From Spongilla lacustris (lineage: Eukaryota; Porifera; Demospongiae; Spongillida; Spongillidae): 64,000 nucleotides of DNA. Both the position numbers and the translations under genes were made by a program. The first letter of the stretch is position 1, and every line of letters begins with the position of its first letter. The notes below the pieces were generated by a model. It saw only the letters and a list, made by a program, of their open reading frames with translations. It made no database searches and had not been told where the DNA came from. The DNA is taken from contig OX442422.1 of assembly GCA_949361645.1 (NCBI GenBank), forward strand, positions 2,156,580 through 2,220,579. Direction: 5' to 3'. Shown here one piece after another: positions 60,236 through 64,000 of this stretch.

Positions 60236-60408
60236 TTCCTAGCCATCCACTGTATTTCAATTTCACTTAACATAATAATCAAGCTGTTTATCAGAATTTT
60301 TCTAGCAGTACGATATAGCACTACTGTGTGCATTCAACCACACTGAGAAGTATAATAACATTATGAGTCGAAACAGGTACATGTACAATGTTATCGAGGT
60401 TAGTAATG

Positions 60409-61458
60409 TCAATTATGTCGTGATCCTAACTGCAGCCCATCAATTGAGAGCAGTAATCCTGCCTTTCTCACTACCCCCAGTGTCGCACTGTGGACCATAG
60501 TGGCCGGGATGGCTAGCATCTCATCAGTTATTGCCTGTCTTAGCTCGTCCAATGTTGTCACTGCATTTGCATACACTTTGTTTATCAGTTAGCCCCATAG
60601 CCAGAAGTCCAATGGAGATAGATCAGGACTTTGTGCTGGCCATGGTATGGGTCCCCCTCTGCCCATCCATCTGTCCTCCAGCTTTCCATCCAACCAGGCT
60701 CTAACACGGGTTTCATAATGAGCTGAGGCTCCATCATGCTGGAAAACAACAAATTCTTCCTCTTCCCCCATGATAGCTTGCAGGGCTGGCCATACCCTCT
60801 GCTGTAGTAGCTGAAGGTACACTTGCCCTGTGACACTTCCATTGATGGAGAAGGGGCCAATGATATGGTCTTTGATCAGCCCAGCCCAGACCATCACACC
60901 AGCCTTCTTCTGATTGCTGCATTCCATAAAAGCATGTGGGTTCTGGACTGACCATATGACAGCATTATGCCTGTTAACATGTCCATCCAAGTGGAAGATT
61001 GCTTCATCCGTCCACAGAATGTAGTCAGGGTAGGTGAAGTCCCTCTCAGCTGCTTCAAGGTAATCTTCTGCCCACTTGACTCTCTTGTCAATGTCACCTG
61101 GCAATAGAGCCTTTACTAGAGGCCGCCTATAGGCCTTCATCTTCAGGGTCTTCCTGAGCATCTTCTGTACACTTGATCGTCTCAATCCTGTCCCTAGATG
61201 GAGTCTTCTTATGCTCATAGTTGGGGTCTGCTGCATTTTCTGAGCAATTATGCCAACGTTCCTTGGCACCTGAACAGTTTTCTTTCTTCCACAGTTTGTT
61301 TTCAGCCTATCCTGCACTGTGCCATGCTCCACAAATTTGGACACCACCCTCAGAACTGTGCTACTGCATAGTGTCCTGTAATTAGGGTACTCCCTCCGGA
61401 ACAAGCTTACAGTAAGATAGGCATTCTTTCCATTAGAAAATGGCAACTCTTTGTTCAA
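60409..61458 (-). mobile_element. DDE transposase gene broken by one stop (DUF4817/DDE_3 type)
   Basis: On the minus strand a 289-codon frame starts MNKELPFSNGKNAYLTVSLF with a helix-turn-helix region, followed by a linker (MSIRRLHLGTGLRRSSVQK). The DDE domain shows LWTDEAIFHLDG (first D), FQHDGASAHY (second D) and WPAQSPDLSPLDFWLWG (third D). A TAA at 60589-60591 interrupts it directly after LWG. The same frame then continues with a family-like C-terminus (LINKVYANAVTTLDELRQ) to TGA at 60409. The full frame would be about 350 codons, the usual size. No terminal repeats were found. The relic looks recent. Confidence 0.88.
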
Positions 61459-64000
61459 TTGACAGTCTTGGTACTCGTGGCATTTTCAAGCATAGTGGAA
61501 ATGTATACCCCCTTAATCTTACAGTATTTATACTTTTTAGGTACATTTTGATTGGATAACAATCCCTGCACTTGCATAAGACAACTATCCCTGCTTTCCT
61601 ATTGGTTAACTACTTCTATCCATGCATTTTCATTGGTTAGGAGACAAAAATCCATTCTAAAAGTGATCCTTAATCGCAGCCTACATACCAACCCTTCCTT
61701 CTACATGCACTCTTCTCCAAGGACAAATATGCTCATCGATTATTTGACTCAATACATACTCATAAACAGTACAACAATGCCTTAATTATGATTCAGACAG
61801 AATGTCTAGTCACCCTTAGTGAATGCTAATTATATAATAATTCAGCTGGCTTTCTCAAACAACCCATACAAAACCCTTCTTCCCAGCAGTAAGGCAATAC
61901 CTCCTTAGCCCCGATCTTCATATGTAGGTAGTATCAAATAACTTTCCTGCCAGGACCTACATGTACACTGTGTGCTCTTTGAGGTGTTTGATCAAATGGC
62001 ATTGCTTTATAAGTTATCACCAATCACATCTCACACAAGAAAGGTGTAACCTTCAGTTTTATGCAGCTGTAGTCAATTTTATAATCCTCCTGTGCAAGAT
62101 GTACTGCCTATTTTACCCACTATAGATTTCAAAAAGACTAATACATACATTCCAGTCATTTGTATACAAATGCTAACCATGTAGCAAAATCTATATCCCA
62201 CAGCAATCTCATCACAAAGGAAGTGCCAAAAAAAACCCAACAGGAATCCTATTTCTACACACTTTCAGGGAGATCCTGAACACGCATGTACAGCCTCGGG
62301 GGTCTGGAGGAGTGCGTAAAGCAATTCATATGCTAATGCATGTCAGATGCATATTTTATTTCATACCGGTAGACACATTTGTATGTCATTTTCAGCTGTT
62401 TCAAAAGTAGTCAGGCACACAAACTCCCATGATATCCTCACAGTATAGACCTCTCAGACTTAAGTCAATTTCAATCTTATCCTCATTGTACTCTGATTTA
62501 GGTTAACTCTCTACAATAATTATACTAACATGATAGATTCAGGAAATAAAAGTAAAGGCCTTATTCGACTAAAACGGCATTCTGAATAATTCACATAATG
62601 ATAGGGCTGGCAATCCAGTCTATACCCATGTTAAATTCCATTTCAAACCTTCAACTTTTGACTCATATACATACATTTAAAGGTGTCAGATGAAGTGCCT
62701 TCTAAAAATCTACATAAAGCTTTTCAAAAGAACTATACTTTTCAAAACCCAACAAATGTAACCCCTACTAGCCAAATGACGGCAGTCCAGAAAATTTACA
62801 TATTCCAATGTGGACTCACATGCTTATTCTTACAGGTGTCTGGTGTAGTGGGGTTTGTAACCCACAAGCAAGACAATTTTGGTTTTCCATAACAACTAAT
62901 GTACAGTAAATTTCCCATCATGTGCAAGTATTAAAATGGCATACAATTTGCCTGTACAAAAATTCATGTGCCAAGCAGCAAAATGTGTGTTATAACCACA
63001 CCTTGCAAAACCTCAATAGTTTTACCAAGAATTAGCACTGACGCACAATACCATTACACCAACAGACTCCCAAATAAACAACTGTCCTTCGCAATTTCAC
63101 AAACCACAAGGCTACACTAAAGTTCATCTATAAAAATCTCTAGTTATGCTTTCCATAGTAATTCAATCACCCATGCCACTGACATACAACAGGACAATAT
63201 CTAATACCAAACTTATTATCTTAAAGGTTTACAACGCCAATATCATTCCAATTTATCACTGTAGCTATAGACAGCTGTGCACAAACAATTAAGGAATGCA
63301 AAACACAAGTAAAAGTCTGAAATCCACACACTTTAATGATCAGGGAGGGACAAGTACTGTAATTATGGTTGTATGTTAATAATAACCGACAACAACAGGG
63401 CAACACCACAATCATAGTGTAAAATAAAGCTATGTTTTGGGACGTCCTGTACTCATTACAGTGTCATGTGTACATACCATAAGTTATTCAGCAAGTAACT
63501 TTCTAGCAATGCGTTCTTTAAAAAATTTCCTCACTAACAGGGCAACATGTAATTTCCCAATCTTTGTATGTAAATGTTACATGCATTCAGGGTCCTTCAT
63601 GTTCGTCAAAAATGTGTAGATGTTCGGTGCAATGCCACTAAGTTTTTATCCCCCAACAGTCATTGAAAAATCACAACGAATGCGTATCAGTCAGAGTCTT
63701 AACTAGGAACATCATATCTGGCAATCCACTCATCTGAACAAATACTCCAGCTAGGCTTTAACAAATACCACAAACACTACTTTGCATCCCCACAGCGGAA
63801 AATGTAACACAGTCCCAATCTTAGCCCTTAGTCAAAATAATGCTTTTATAAAACAGCCAAATCGTGCTCCTACAAAACTTTTGTAATGAGCACACTTTGC
63901 ACTTTAAACAACATCTCTCACAAGGGACCATGCATAATAAAGTAGTGTTCCGAGGGGGAGGACAGTATGCTATAGACATTGTATGTTGTTTATAATATGT
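61459..64000. other. No gene supported; weak long-period repetition
   Basis: AT-rich sequence with no convincing exon. A phrase of the type acagggcaa, followed by AT-rich sequence, recurs at about 63397 and 63538 and also at 57723. This suggests an eroded extension of the satellite region. Short ORFs have no recognisable content. Confidence 0.4.

Overview
This window is animal nuclear DNA. It holds intron-rich genes with GT-AG and GC-AG splice sites, very many microsatellites and minisatellites, several decayed DNA transposons and one 200-base assembly gap. The recognisable genes are conserved across metazoans: an ABCA-type transporter, TMEM258, ARPC4, two SKICH/zinc-finger autophagy-receptor-like genes, part of WDR35/IFT121, and an R-type (beta-trefoil) lectin. 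Compact housekeeping introns, a half-size ABCA gene and frequent TACATGTA palindromes suggest a marine invertebrate, perhaps a sponge. That taxon is inference; no marker gene fixes it.

Layout. Bases 1-13,758 (+) carry the 3' part of a half-size ABCA transporter. At least 21 exons join in phase to 837 residues, and nearly every longer intron holds its own tandem repeat. Bases 14,676-18,614 hold a head-to-head pair, TMEM258 (-) and ARPC4 (+). Their start codons are 121 bp apart, across a promoter with a palindromic NRF1-type site. Bases 18,989-22,575 (-) carry two tandem, intronless SKICH + coiled-coil + C2H2 genes of the CALCOCO/TAX1BP1 type. Bases 22.6-30.1 kb are gene-poor, with hairpin MITEs and three ankyrin-repeat relics. 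Bases 30.1-34.1 kb hold a WDR35 5' fragment (+) and, convergent to it, an unidentified multi-pass membrane protein gene (-). An assembly gap (34,326-34,525) and degenerate repeats follow.

Bases 37.6-47.8 kb are the most unusual part. A roughly 2.9-kb imperfect palindrome carries two inverted copies of a two-exon, 140-residue lectin gene around a self-complementary array of 27-bp units. A second, inverted copy of this structure lies at 46.3-47.8 kb with a truncated third lectin copy. Only the copy at 39,782-40,270 keeps an open frame. A decayed hAT transposase and another broken coding element lie between the two structures.

Bases 49.6-64 kb are repeat-dominated: CT-rich arrays, a 1,544-bp long-arm palindromic element flanked by TA at 51,299-52,842, an approximately 840-bp tandem duplication, about seven copies of a satellite with a unit near 330 bp, and a DDE transposase broken by a single stop.

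The genes do not form one pathway. The clearest functional link is the shared TMEM258/ARPC4 promoter. ARPC4 acts in actin branching, TMEM258 in N-glycosylation, the SKICH pair probably in selective autophagy, and WDR35 in intraflagellar transport.
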